Below, one piece after another: positions 20,461 to 29,268 of a DNA stretch of 36,482 nucleotides. Numbering within the stretch: the stretch's first letter is position 1; each line of letters opens with the position of its first letter. Origin of the DNA: a virus. A model generated the notes under the pieces. The model was not told the origin of the DNA and did not search any database. It was given only the letters and a program-made list of their open reading frames with translations. The DNA lies in IMG/VR virus record IMGVR_UViG_3300024054_000036, positions 1 to 36,482 of that record, one strand, 5' to 3'. Made by a program: the position numbers and the translations under genes.

Positions 20461-20922
20461 ATGACCAAGAAAGAGATCACCGACAAGCTTGACGCATACG
20501 GCGTGCAATACGACCCGGAGGCACACGTCAAGACGCTTGAAAAGCAGCTCAATGAGCACGAGGCGGGGCAAAACAGCGTGCCACCGGCAGGGCAGGTTGA
20601 CGAGTCGCATCCTACTACCCAGCAAGAATTGAAAGCACCACAGCCGGATGTGCCGGAACCCAAGCCACGCGGCACCGGCTCGCGCTACCGTTCGCAGCTT
20701 TCACTGCGCTTCGCCGATCGCACCGAGGCGCACAACTACTACCTGACCATCGACGAGGCCAACGCACTGGAAGCATATGTGAACAGCGTGAAGGCCGAAG
20801 CAGGTGACGTTTCATTCATCCTTATCTACCGCAACGAAAAGCCGGTCTCGAAGATCACCGGCTTCGTTTCCGAGGAACAGGCCGCGATGCTCACCGAGTA
20901 TCTGAAGGTGGGCACGATGTAG
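20461..20922 (+). CDS. Late protein with HeH/SAP-like N-terminus
   Basis: In this 153-residue protein, residues 1-32 (MTKKEITDKLDAYGVQYDPEAHVKTLEKQL) match the HeH/LEM-like helix-extended loop-helix motif found at the ends of phage head proteins. A Pro/Gln-rich linker follows, then an alpha/beta domain (about 78-153). It lies between portal and scaffold, so a head-assembly role is plausible. The start context is CGTATG with no Shine-Dalgarno site. Confidence 0.55.
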   Translation: MTKKEITDKLDAYGVQYDPEAHVKTLEKQLNEHEAGQNSVPPAGQVDESHPTTQQELKAPQPDVPEPKPRGTGSRYRSQLSLRFADRTEAHNYYLTIDEANALEAYVNSVKAEAGDVSFILIYRNEKPVSKITGFVSEEQAAMLTEYLKVGTM

Positions 20923-20962
20923 TAGTTATCAACACGCTTGCGTAGAGCAGGCGTATGGTAAG

Positions 20963-20971
20963 TGGTAAGAT
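20963..20971 (+). promoter_or_regulatory. Extended -10 TGG-TAAGAT before scaffold-coat genes
   Basis: The motif lies in the 100-base gap before the scaffold gene, giving a leader of about 45 bases. A dedicated promoter for highly expressed head genes is plausible. Confidence 0.4.
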
Positions 20972-21023
20972 ATTAGTAACCGAGAGGCGTACTCTGACAA
21001 ACGCGTAACACTAGACGCTCACT

Positions 21024-21566
21024 ATGACAACTGAGCAAGAAACGCAGGAGACCGTAGAGGTACAGGAGACTGATACCACCACGGACACCGAGCAAGAAAC
21101 GCAGGAGACGGCACCTGCCGCAGAAGAAAAGCCGGACACGGATTATCGGGGAAAGCTCAACGCCACTCATCGCTTCCTTGAGAAGGAAGGATACGTCTTC
21201 AAAGACGGCAAGTGGCACAAGGTCGAGAAACCCGCAGAATCCAAGCCCGTTACAAACCAAACCCCGGCAGAATCCGGTCTGACCCGCGAAGAAGCAGTCG
21301 CCTACGCGCAGGGTCTGTCCGAGGAAGAGGTGGAGTACGCCAAGAAGGTCAAGTCCGTCGAAGGACACAAGACCTTGCAGGACGCCATCAAATCCTCATT
21401 GTTCACTCACTGGAAAAAAGACCGCGAGACGGAGCAGCGCAATAAACAAGCGCAGCTAGCACCGTCAAACGGTTCCGGCGGCGGCGCTCGAAAGACGCTC
21501 GCCACACCAGGTCTCACAAAAGAAGAGCACGCAGCTCTTGCTCGCGAGAGAATGAACAAGCGGTAG
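21024..21566 (+). CDS. Putative scaffolding protein
   Basis: This 180-residue protein is very acidic at the N-terminus (Glu/Thr/Gln-rich), helical in the centre, and basic at the end (EEHAALARERMNKR), a charge layout common in scaffolds whose C-terminus binds coat. It lies immediately upstream of the coat gene. A 20-base perfect direct repeat (21033-21052 and 21090-21109, 19-codon period) duplicates TEQETQET in the acidic part. Confidence 0.65.
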   Translation: MTTEQETQETVEVQETDTTTDTEQETQETAPAAEEKPDTDYRGKLNATHRFLEKEGYVFKDGKWHKVEKPAESKPVTNQTPAESGLTREEAVAYAQGLSEEEVEYAKKVKSVEGHKTLQDAIKSSLFTHWKKDRETEQRNKQAQLAPSNGSGGGARKTLATPGLTKEEHAALARERMNKR

Positions 21567-21593
21567 CATGTCGGGTTCTCAAGATAGAACCCT

Positions 21594-22484
21594 ATGGCAT
21601 TAGGAACCGATCATTTCACGCCCACCGACCTCGCGGAGTACATCCCGGAGGTATGGGGCACGCGTGTCAATGACTTCTATCGCCCGAAGCTCAAGTTCGC
21701 AAACTTCTTCACCAATCGTTCTGACGAATTGGCAGAAGGTGGCGACACGCTTCACACTCCGAACCTTTCAGAGATGACGGCGAACGCGAAAGTCAACGGC
21801 TCGCAGGTTACTCTTAACAGCCCGACGTTCACCGGCGTCAGCCTCGTGGTTGACCAGTGGTTCGAGGTTTCCTTCCTCATCGAGGACAAGGAAGCCGCGC
21901 AGGTGAAGAAGTCACTCAACACGCAGGAGCGCATGATGAAGAATGCGGCGCACACGGCGGCCAAGAAATTGGAAACCGCCATCGCCACGCTCTTCCAGAG
22001 CTTCAGCGTTTCGGTTGGCTCCACCGGCGTTGCCCTCACCGCAGCCGTCGTCCTTCAAGCGATTTCCTCGCTTGAGAGCGTCGATGCGGACTACGAGGAG
22101 GCAGCATGGCTCTTGCACCCGAAGACCTACTGGGTTGACCTCGTCACTCTTGACCGTTTCGCGCTCGCCATCAACACGGCAGATGCAGCGAACCCGGTCA
22201 TGAAGACCGCCCCGTACATGATCCACGGCCGCCCCGTCCTCACTTCGACGACGGTGACCAAGATCAACACGAACGCGGACTACGCAGGCGCTCTTGCGGT
22301 GCCGGATGCGGTTCACTGGGCCACCAGCCCGCTTCCAGGTGCACGTGACCAGTTCGGCGTGCGCCTTCAGGCGAGCTACATCCAGGAATACCTGGGCACG
22401 CTCGTCACGGCGGACTTACTCTACGGCGTCATCGAGAACCGTGACGCGGGAGGCATCCGTATCGTCTCGAAGGTCGCAGCCTAA
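21594..22484 (+). CDS. Major capsid protein (HK97 fold)
   Basis: The 296-residue protein is well-balanced in composition with no Cys. It has the expected coat order: an N-arm (TPTDLAEYIPEVWGTRVNDFYRPKLKFANFFTNR), an E-loop-like GGDTLHTPNLSEMTANAKVNG, a spine helix (QERMMKNAAHTAAKKLETAIATLFQSF), the P-domain (WLLHPKTYWVDLVTLDRFAL) and RPVLTSTTV near the end. The pattern is typical of P22-type and related phage coats. The position after the scaffold supports the call. A strong hairpin follows it. Confidence 0.8.
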   Translation: MALGTDHFTPTDLAEYIPEVWGTRVNDFYRPKLKFANFFTNRSDELAEGGDTLHTPNLSEMTANAKVNGSQVTLNSPTFTGVSLVVDQWFEVSFLIEDKEAAQVKKSLNTQERMMKNAAHTAAKKLETAIATLFQSFSVSVGSTGVALTAAVVLQAISSLESVDADYEEAAWLLHPKTYWVDLVTLDRFALAINTADAANPVMKTAPYMIHGRPVLTSTTVTKINTNADYAGALAVPDAVHWATSPLPGARDQFGVRLQASYIQEYLGTLVTADLLYGVIENRDAGGIRIVSKVAA

Positions 22485-22490
22485 CCTTGT

Positions 22491-22529
22491 GGCCGCACTC
22501 CGCTCCTTTACAGGGGCGGGGACGCGGCC
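22491..22529 (+). terminator. Long hairpin after the coat gene
   Basis: GGCCGC (22491-22496) pairs with GCGGCC (22524-22529), continued by CTCCGCTCCT (22498-22507) with AGGGGCGGGG (22512-22521, two G-U) around TTAC. It has no T-tract. It may trim or stabilise coat mRNA or reduce downstream transcription. Confidence 0.45.
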
Positions 22530-22557
22530 GGAAGGCATTACAAACTCACTTTCCATC

Positions 22558-22893
22558 ATGGACATCTACAAGATCGAACGCACCGTAGGGACAAGCGCGG
22601 CGAACACCGCACAGACCGTCTCTACCGCGACCGGCGCACGCAAGCGTGTCATTTCCGTGCATGTCGCGTACAGCGCCGCACCAACCCAGGCAGGCGTCAC
22701 CGTCACCCTCAATTCCGGCGCTGGCGCGGGTTACGACACGCTTCTGACGACCGGCACCGCAAACGCGCAATACACTTCGTACTTCCCGCAAGACCTCTAC
22801 ATCCTCACCGATGACGTGATTGACGTAGCAGCTCCCGCAGGCGGCGTCGGCATCACATCGAGCATCAGCATTTATACGCAAATCGTCGAATAG
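22558..22893 (+). CDS. Small beta-rich head/decoration-like protein
   Basis: This 111-residue protein starts at the ATG at 22558, the first ATG clear of the hairpin. It is rich in Thr, Ala, Gly and short strands (RVISVHVAYSAAPTQAGVTVTLNSGAGAGYDTLLTTGTANAQYTSYFP), suggesting a beta-sandwich. Placed right after the coat gene, it is a candidate decoration or head-completion protein. The call rests on composition and position only. Confidence 0.5.
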   Translation: MDIYKIERTVGTSAANTAQTVSTATGARKRVISVHVAYSAAPTQAGVTVTLNSGAGAGYDTLLTTGTANAQYTSYFPQDLYILTDDVIDVAAPAGGVGITSSISIYTQIVE

Positions 22894-22896
22894 CAT

Positions 22897-23085
22897 ATGT
22901 CAGACATCGCCGTATCAGTCTCACAGAATCCGAAGCGCGAAAGCGTCCTCATCAACCCCTACGGCCGCGCAGCCGATACGTTCGACCAGAACACCGGTAG
23001 GACGACCGAGGGCAACAACGTCTTAGCAGTAGGCGCATCTTCGCGCGAAGCACTCGCAAAACACTATGGGAAACGAGCAGTCTAA
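22897..23085 (+). CDS. Small late hypothetical protein
   Basis: The 62-residue protein is joined to the gene before it by TAG-CAT-ATG and overlaps the next by about 20 bases. It has no clear domain (VLINPYGRAADTFDQNTGRTTEGNNVL). It is probably structural or assembly-related from its place between coat and adaptor genes. Confidence 0.5.
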   Translation: MSDIAVSVSQNPKRESVLINPYGRAADTFDQNTGRTTEGNNVLAVGASSREALAKHYGKRAV

Positions 23086-23473
23086 GACATACGAGCGTGT
23101 CATCGAGGTGGATAGCGACGCTATCCGCTCCATGATCGCAGAGAAGGTCGCCCTTGCCGAAGAAGGGCAGGCGTACCAGCGCGAAGCCGAGGAGCTTGAG
23201 AAACAGCACAAGGCAATCGTAGAGAAGATGCACGATGTTGCGGACAAAATCCGCACCCTTCAAGTCGAGCGCATCATGCCGGAAGTCCGCACGCTCGTTG
23301 AAGACAAGCTCACTGCCTACGAAATCCCGACCACGACCGAGATACGCGACGGCAAGACTGTCGTCGTCGTGCATGATCTCGTAGAGCTGTACAAAGAGCG
23401 TTTCAGTGACTGGAATAAATGGGAGACGCCGTTGCCAGGCATGAAGAAGAAAGAGGAAGAGCCAAAAGAGTAG
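23066..23473 (+). CDS. Coiled-coil late protein
   Basis: This 135-residue protein has a long amphipathic helix over about residues 15-85 (DAIRSMIAEKVALAEEGQAYQ..EELEKQHKAIVEKM), then a beta hairpin with KTVVVVHDLVELY and a Lys/Glu-rich tail. It may be a head-tail assembly or scaffold-like protein. The start lies inside the preceding gene. Confidence 0.5.
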   Translation: MGNEQSKTYERVIEVDSDAIRSMIAEKVALAEEGQAYQREAEELEKQHKAIVEKMHDVADKIRTLQVERIMPEVRTLVEDKLTAYEIPTTTEIRDGKTVVVVHDLVELYKERFSDWNKWETPLPGMKKKEEEPKE

Positions 23474-23476
23474 CGT

Positions 23477-24226
23477 ATGCAGTATAACGAAACCACAAAC
23501 AAATCAGGACTCATGCAAGCGTGTGAGTTTTGGTGTGGTTTCCCCGACACCGGCATCACCGGCGACACGTTCTTGAAGCAGCAGTTTACCGTGCGCCTCA
23601 ACGCGGGTTTCGAGATGATACTGCCCTCGCTTCTCTCGCGCTCGAAGGCCGTCAAGTTCGACGACCCGAACAACGCAGACCAACCCGTAGGCACATTCAA
23701 CATTGTCAGCGGGACGCACGACTACGCGCTCACTGAAGACGATAACGGCCTCGATATCCTCAACGTGGTGTCGCTTGCTATTCTCCCGACTTCGTCAGCG
23801 ACCGAATATGAGACATTGACCCAGTTGACCCTAGACGACCCGCGCGCGCAGCGTGTTATGTCTCCCAACCCGTCAGACGTTGGCGTTCCGACTCACTGGA
23901 TGAAGCGCGGAAACACGGTCTACCTGTACCCGCAGCCCAATTACGCTGCCACCGCAGGCGTCAAAATCGCTTTCGAGCGCGAGCAGACGTACTTCACGAC
24001 AAGCGACACGACGAGAGAGCCGGGTATCCCAAAACCATTCCACGAGCTTCTTGCGCTCTATGCCTCGTATGACTGGATACTCGTCAACAAGAGCGACAAT
24101 GCAGTGCTCATTTCACGCGTCGAGGCGCGGATCGCGCGAAAGGAACGTGACCTCGGCATCCTCAACGACAAACGGCACCCGACGCGCAAACGCATCGCGG
24201 CAGCTGCTTGTACGAGGAGCAGATGA
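23477..24226 (+). CDS. Head-tail adaptor / tail tubular protein A-like
   Basis: This 249-residue protein starts in a TAG-CGT-ATG junction. The strand-rich middle with VPTHWMKRGNTVYLYPQPNY (about residues 138-157) is typical of the P22 gp4 and T7 gp11-like adaptor family, where a beta domain precedes helices; PGIPKPFHELLALYASYDWIL (about 182-202) is the conserved helical end. These proteins form a ring under the portal in short-tailed phages. The tail is basic. The call is good at family level. Confidence 0.7.
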   Translation: MQYNETTNKSGLMQACEFWCGFPDTGITGDTFLKQQFTVRLNAGFEMILPSLLSRSKAVKFDDPNNADQPVGTFNIVSGTHDYALTEDDNGLDILNVVSLAILPTSSATEYETLTQLTLDDPRAQRVMSPNPSDVGVPTHWMKRGNTVYLYPQPNYAATAGVKIAFEREQTYFTTSDTTREPGIPKPFHELLALYASYDWILVNKSDNAVLISRVEARIARKERDLGILNDKRHPTRKRIAAAACTRSR

Positions 24227-24256
24227 TTATCAAGATTATCCAATAACTAACTTACT

Positions 24257-24694
24257 ATGGCAACTTTCAACAAAGTAAACGACTTCGTCGAGAATTACGG
24301 CGAGGTCATGGACGTAGACGGCGACACGTTCATCGTCGCGCTCTCGAACACTGCACCGGCATCGGAGACGAACAACCCGACGACCGACACAAAGGGCGTG
24401 TTGGCGAACGTCACGCAGATCGCGTACACGAACCTGTCCGCGCGCACGCTCACGCTTTCCTCGTCGGCACAAGCGAGCGGCACTTACCGCGTGAAGTTCA
24501 ACGACCTTGTGCTCACCTCGACAGGAGGCAGCACCGGCCCGTTCCGGTACATCTACATCTATGATGACACGCCGACCTCTCCGGCCGATCCGCTCGTCTG
24601 CTACTACGACTACGGCAGCGCACTCACGCTCGCGAACGGCGAGTCACTCACCATCGACTTCGACGCAACGAATGGCCTGTTCAGCATCGCGTAG
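24257..24694 (+). CDS. Small tail/structural protein
   Basis: This 145-residue protein is beta-rich, with the MATFNKVNDFVENYGEVMDVDGDTFIVALSNTAP start that occurs in many phage tail proteins near fibre genes, and strands through to TIDFDATNGLFSIA. The exact role is unknown. A TAACTA-N7-ATG sequence upstream is close to the leaderless pattern. Confidence 0.6.
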   Translation: MATFNKVNDFVENYGEVMDVDGDTFIVALSNTAPASETNNPTTDTKGVLANVTQIAYTNLSARTLTLSSSAQASGTYRVKFNDLVLTSTGGSTGPFRYIYIYDDTPTSPADPLVCYYDYGSALTLANGESLTIDFDATNGLFSIA

Positions 24695-24714
24695 TTCATG
24701 ACTGCTGCACGAGT

Positions 24715-26034
24715 ATGGCAACCGTAGAATACCTTGTCGTTGCAGGTGGCGGCGCAGGAGCAGGAGGCACATCCCCTGGCACAGGCGGTGGTGGAGGAGG
24801 AGGTGGAGGTGTACAACACGGCACGTCGCTGTCTGTCACATCTGGTGCGTATACTATTACTGTAGGCGCTGGAGGCGCGGCGACTAATAATAAAGGTAGC
24901 AACGGTAGTGACTCTTCTATCGGTGCATTGGTAACTGCAAAAGGTGGCGGTGCTGGCGGTAGCGCAGCAGGAACCGTGACTGGTAACAATGGTGGTTCTG
25001 GCGGTGGCGGTGGAAGCAACCCTAGTGGAAGTGGAAGCACCTCTGCGGGCACAGGCACAGCAGGACAAGGAAGTAATGGTGGGGGTGGTAACAATGACTG
25101 GTGTCGTGGCGGAGGAGGCGGTGGTGGTAGTGCTACTGGTGCCGCCGCAACAACAGGTGCCGGAGGTAAGGCGGGTGACGGTGGAAGTGGTACTACGTCT
25201 TCTATTTCTGGTTCCGCCGTGGTTTATGGGTCTGGTGGCGGCGGGGCAGTCGGGGGTGGGAATAGCGGAACAGGAACTGGCGGTTCTGGTGCCGGCAACG
25301 GTGGAAATTTTGGTGCAGGAACCAATGGAACTGCGAACCGTGGCGGTGGTGGAGGAGGTTCTGGCGGGAGCAGTACAGGTGGTAGTGGTGGTTCAGGCAT
25401 TGTCATCATCCGCTACCACACTGACGGAAGCGACGGAGTATCAACGTCGTCTACTGGCGGTACGATAACAACTAGTGGTGCATATACAATTCATACATTC
25501 ACGAGTAGTGGTACATTTACTGCTGTTTTAGCCGGTGCTGTCATGACTGCGGCCGCAGGCTCCTTCATATTCACCGGCATTGCCGCCAATGTTCTAGTCT
25601 CACGCAAGCTCACCGCCGATACCGGGCCATTCACGCTCGCAGGCGTATCCGCAAATCTCCTCAAAGCGTCGAAGCTCACCGCAGAGACCGGATCATTCGT
25701 TCTCACCGGCGTATCGGCGGCCCTCTCCAAGGGCTACGTCATAACCGCAGCCGTAGGTTCATTCGTTCTCACCGGCGTGTCGGCAACTCTCACGAAAGCA
25801 TCTCTCCTAACAGCCGACACCGGCACATTCACGCTCACTGGCATCTCGGCGAATCTCAACCGGGCGTTTCGCATGACGGCGGAGACAGGCGTGTTCACGC
25901 TCACCGGCGTTGCAGCCATCATCCGCGAGCGCGCCGGACGCATAACGAACATCACTAAAAACGCTGCCACCGGTTTTGCGAACAAGGCGAAGAATGCAGC
26001 CGCGTCGTTTATAAATATCAGCAAAAGCACCTAG
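24715..26034 (+). CDS. Glycine-rich tail fibre protein with 24-residue repeats
   Basis: The 439-residue protein begins VEYLVVAGGGAGAGG and runs as a Gly-rich domain to GGSGIVIIRYHTDG (about residue 238), a pattern of phage fibre tips that fold as polyglycine helices and bind host surfaces. A short link (TSGAYTIHTFTSSGTF) follows, then six tandem repeats of about 24 residues of the form LTAETGSFVLTGVSA (about residues 281-410), probably beta strands, and a helical end. Receptor binding is likely. The Gly-rich DNA is strongly skewed and creates spurious antisense frames. Confidence 0.75.
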   Translation: MATVEYLVVAGGGAGAGGTSPGTGGGGGGGGGVQHGTSLSVTSGAYTITVGAGGAATNNKGSNGSDSSIGALVTAKGGGAGGSAAGTVTGNNGGSGGGGGSNPSGSGSTSAGTGTAGQGSNGGGGNNDWCRGGGGGGGSATGAAATTGAGGKAGDGGSGTTSSISGSAVVYGSGGGGAVGGGNSGTGTGGSGAGNGGNFGAGTNGTANRGGGGGGSGGSSTGGSGGSGIVIIRYHTDGSDGVSTSSTGGTITTSGAYTIHTFTSSGTFTAVLAGAVMTAAAGSFIFTGIAANVLVSRKLTADTGPFTLAGVSANLLKASKLTAETGSFVLTGVSAALSKGYVITAAVGSFVLTGVSATLTKASLLTADTGTFTLTGISANLNRAFRMTAETGVFTLTGVAAIIRERAGRITNITKNAATGFANKAKNAAASFINISKST

Positions 26035-26037
26035 CGT

Positions 26038-27429
26038 ATGGAGTACATAACGATTGACAGAAAAAACTTCCTTGCAGGAGCCACGACTTCTTCCGAGAGC
26101 GCGGACGGCGGTTTCGCGCCTGAATCCTACAATCTCAATCCAGCCTACAAAGCGGGTGTGATGTATGGAACGTCCACCGCTGTTGCGACAACTGGTGACA
26201 CTCCTACGGGAAAACTCATCGCCTCGACATCAGCTCAACTAACTACTCCTGAGAGTTTTCTTATCAGCGACGATCATAAGATTTACACATTTTATTCCGA
26301 TGCACTCACGTTGACGGCGACGCTCGCAACCAAGCAGTTTGAAGAAAGAGTCTCATCTATCATCCCGTTCGACGGCTATTTCGTCGCTCCTACAAGCGTG
26401 GCTGGTCGGGATATAGTAAAGATTAATAATAACGGTACTATCGCCACAGAGACATGGTGGTCTGTTACACTTGGCATGGGGGCTTCTTTGAACACCGATA
26501 CTACAGATCGCCCGCTTCTTGTGTATAACAAAAATCTCTATGTGGGCGATGGGTACAAAATCCGTAAAATCACGCCAGCTCTTGCCGTCTCAACGTCGCT
26601 CGTACTAGACGGATTAGACAACATCACTGCCTTCGGCGAAGACCCGGCGACCGGCTATATGCTCGTTGCATTCCAGAAAGCTATAAAGAATTCGTATATC
26701 AATAAAAGCGCACCAAGCTATATCGGCCTTTACGACGGATCATCAGCGACATTTGCACGGATCGTGCCCGTACAAGGTAAAATCCTCGCATTTTTCCCCG
26801 TCGGTGGCACAGTATACGTTGCATATCAGCAGAGCATCGGTATTTGGACGGGGACGGGCATACAGTTCCTACGGAAACTTCGCAGAGCAATATGGTTTCC
26901 GAGCGAACAGCTGCGATCTGACAAATTCGCTTCGGTCGGCACGACGCTTTATTTCGTTGACAAAGACGAGATCGTGGCATTCGGAGAGATAGAACAAGGA
27001 CAGCGTTCATTCCGTACCATCTACCGCGCCGAGAACACTATCGGAATGATACGTGTCAACGATTTGGAGCTCGTCTACTCGTATCAAGGAAACATGAAGC
27101 ACATTGACGTCACATCAGTATCCGCAGGCACATATTTTCAGTCGTTGCGCTACTACGCACCTGACCGCATCGACATCAAGGAAGTGGAAGTTACCTACGA
27201 TAACGCCGTCACCGCCGGACTCACCACTGCGACAGCCACCATCCTCGACGAGGAAGATACGGCGCGCTCTGTCTCGATAAAAAACTCGTCGTCATCGACG
27301 AAACGCGTGCTCTCCGGCCGATACAGCGGCCCGCCGACATTCTCATTCACTTTGCAGCTTTCGCAGACCAGCGGCGCGTATGGCTGGCGGCGCATCCGTA
27401 TCGGCTATCTGCCTGCAGGCAAAAAATGA
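26038..27429 (+). CDS. Beta-propeller-like tail nozzle protein
   Basis: This 463-residue protein contains repeated strand units with aromatic turns (FDGYFVAPTS, KNLYVGDGYKIRKI, GYMLVAFQKA, GTVYVAYQQSIGIWTG, TTLYFVDKDEIVAFGEI), consistent with a propeller. T7 gp12-like nozzles are beta-propellers that follow the adaptor gene, which matches the order here with a fibre gene between. The junctions are TAG-CGT-ATG before and TGA-T-ATG after. The role is inferred from fold-like pattern and order. Confidence 0.55.
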   Translation: MEYITIDRKNFLAGATTSSESADGGFAPESYNLNPAYKAGVMYGTSTAVATTGDTPTGKLIASTSAQLTTPESFLISDDHKIYTFYSDALTLTATLATKQFEERVSSIIPFDGYFVAPTSVAGRDIVKINNNGTIATETWWSVTLGMGASLNTDTTDRPLLVYNKNLYVGDGYKIRKITPALAVSTSLVLDGLDNITAFGEDPATGYMLVAFQKAIKNSYINKSAPSYIGLYDGSSATFARIVPVQGKILAFFPVGGTVYVAYQQSIGIWTGTGIQFLRKLRRAIWFPSEQLRSDKFASVGTTLYFVDKDEIVAFGEIEQGQRSFRTIYRAENTIGMIRVNDLELVYSYQGNMKHIDVTSVSAGTYFQSLRYYAPDRIDIKEVEVTYDNAVTAGLTTATATILDEEDTARSVSIKNSSSSTKRVLSGRYSGPPTFSFTLQLSQTSGAYGWRRIRIGYLPAGKK

Positions 27430-27430
27430 T

Positions 27431-27694
27431 ATGACACCGGAACAAAAAATAACGCAGCTCGAAATGCAACTCGCCGATTTGCGGTCGAAACTTGAGCTAT
27501 ATCGGCAAGTATTCATGCAAGAGGGACGACTGACGTACATCTCGGACGCAACAGAAGTCACCAACAAGCTCGCCACCACGCCGGGACTCTGGCACGAGCG
27601 CATGTTCATCGACGGCAACTCATCTCCCAAGCGCCTCTATGTGTTCACCGGCGAAAGCGCGAGCGGCACCTGGAGATATTCGGCATTGACCTAG
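27431..27694 (+). CDS. Small coiled-coil/beta late protein
   Basis: This 87-residue protein is started at the ATG at 27431, one base after the previous stop; an ATG at 27380 lies inside that gene. Residues 2-28 (EQKITQLEMQLADLRSKLELYRQVF) form a coiled coil; the rest has the pattern PGLWHERMFIDGNSSPKRLYVFTG, resembling a small attachment or chaperone domain of tail proteins. Confidence 0.55.
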   Translation: MTPEQKITQLEMQLADLRSKLELYRQVFMQEGRLTYISDATEVTNKLATTPGLWHERMFIDGNSSPKRLYVFTGESASGTWRYSALT

Positions 27695-27705
27695 TAAACA
27701 TACGT

Positions 27706-27717
27706 TACAATACAACT
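27706..27717 (+). promoter_or_regulatory. Leaderless-type -10 (TACAAT-N6-ATG)
   Basis: TACAAT at 27706-27711 is followed by six bases and the ATG at 27718. Confidence 0.55.
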
Positions 27718-29265
27718 ATGGCGACCAATCTTTACGAATACTACGCATCGCAGGGCAAGACACTCCCGAGCTTGACGGAGCGCCAGTCAATCGCGCAGCA
27801 GGCAGGTATCAGCGGCTACGCTGGCACCGCCGACCAGAACACCCAGCTTCTTGCTCACCTCCAAAAGACCGCCCCTGCGACGCCAGTACCATCAAGCACC
27901 GCCACGAACCTCGAAGACCTCGCACGCACCGGCAAGATCACCACGACACCGCCGGCTGCTCCCGCTTTTGATTTATCGAAAGAGCTTGCCGACTTCACCG
28001 CTCCCAAGAAACCGACCGAACAAGACATCCTGGCAGACCCTGCCGTGCAGCAGCAACAGAATACGCTCAATGAGATCACCAAGCAGCTCAATCTCTACAC
28101 CATCCAAACCGAACGCTTGAAAGATACAGCCCTTGACAGCGGCTACACCACCGGCTTCGGTTCTGCCGCAGCAGCTCGCACCGCGAAAGACCGCGCCTAC
28201 GATGCGATGGTGCTTGCCGCTAATGCAGACGCTATTCGTGGCAACCTTTCCCTCGCCGAAACACGGGCCGAGCGTGCTTTGCAGATCAAGTATGACACCG
28301 CCACAGAGCGCATCCGGCAGATACGCGGCGACATCATCAAGAACTACGACACCTTCACTGCGGGTGAAAAGAAGCTTGCACTCGCACGCCTCGAAGAACT
28401 GGACAGCAAGGATGCGTTCGTCGCCAACGAGCGAGAAAACGCGAAAGAGGTCAATAAAATCATGCTCACTGCCGCGCAGAACGGCGCGGACACTGCTACG
28501 TTGAACCGTATCCGCTCTGCTTCTAGCTTCAATGACGCGATCACCATCGCCGGTTCTGCACTGCAAGACCCGAAAGCAAAATACCAGCTTGAAGCCGCAC
28601 GACTCGACAATATTCTAAAGCGCGAACAAATCGCCACAGCTCAAAAACAGCGCTCTCTACTCGGACAACCAACAAATGAACAACAGAAAGCTCAAATAGA
28701 AGCATTGAAAGAGGCGCTGTCGTCCGTTCCTGTCATGCAGGACAAGATAACACTAGTAGACGCACTCAAGACACATCCAGGTATGTCATCGCGCGTCGGC
28801 ACTTCGGTCTACTCGCGTGGCACGCCGAGCACTCTCGGGAAAATAGCAGCATTCTTCGTCGGTGCCGGTGGCACGCAAACTAGCGCCGCAGCAGACAATC
28901 TGAGCGGCGCTGGACAGGAGTTCGCCGGCAGCATCCACAAACTCACCGGCGGGCTTACGCTCGACAATCTCATCGCAGCGAAAGAGCGCGGCGCGACATT
29001 CGGCGCACTTTCCGAAGGCGAACTCAAGATACTCGCTGACTCTGCAACTGCTCTCACCGACTGGGAAATCAAGGACAAGAATGCTAAGGGTACAGGCTAC
29101 TGGGATATCGACGAAGTATCATTCAAAAATGAGCTTGATACCATCAAGATGCTCACACGACGCGCACTCGAAAAATCGCAGACCACCATATTCACCCCCG
29201 AAGAGCAGGCAGTCCTGGACACCATACAGGCGCTCGATACTACCAGCCCAGCAAACTACTACTAG
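27718..29265 (+). CDS. Large helical internal/ejection-like protein
   Basis: The 515-residue protein starts LYEYYASQGKTLPSLTERQSIAQQAGISGYAGTADQNTQLLAHLQ, a peptidoglycan-binding-like or structural helix pair, then a long helical centre with Gln/Ala/Lys-rich segments and a Gly/Ala-rich stretch near residues 365-400 (IAAFFVGAGGTQTSAAADNLSGAGQEF). Two such proteins follow the nozzle gene, which fits ejected internal proteins of short-tailed phages. It has its own promoter. The role is inferred from size, composition and order. Confidence 0.55.
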   Translation: MATNLYEYYASQGKTLPSLTERQSIAQQAGISGYAGTADQNTQLLAHLQKTAPATPVPSSTATNLEDLARTGKITTTPPAAPAFDLSKELADFTAPKKPTEQDILADPAVQQQQNTLNEITKQLNLYTIQTERLKDTALDSGYTTGFGSAAAARTAKDRAYDAMVLAANADAIRGNLSLAETRAERALQIKYDTATERIRQIRGDIIKNYDTFTAGEKKLALARLEELDSKDAFVANERENAKEVNKIMLTAAQNGADTATLNRIRSASSFNDAITIAGSALQDPKAKYQLEAARLDNILKREQIATAQKQRSLLGQPTNEQQKAQIEALKEALSSVPVMQDKITLVDALKTHPGMSSRVGTSVYSRGTPSTLGKIAAFFVGAGGTQTSAAADNLSGAGQEFAGSIHKLTGGLTLDNLIAAKERGATFGALSEGELKILADSATALTDWEIKDKNAKGTGYWDIDEVSFKNELDTIKMLTRRALEKSQTTIFTPEEQAVLDTIQALDTTSPANYY

Positions 29266-29268
29266 CAT

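Noticed and set aside
24610-25409. Minus-strand Pro- and Ser/Thr/Cys-rich frames under the Gly-rich fibre gene
   Set aside because: GGN-rich coding on the plus strand automatically yields stop-free Pro-rich frames on the other strand.
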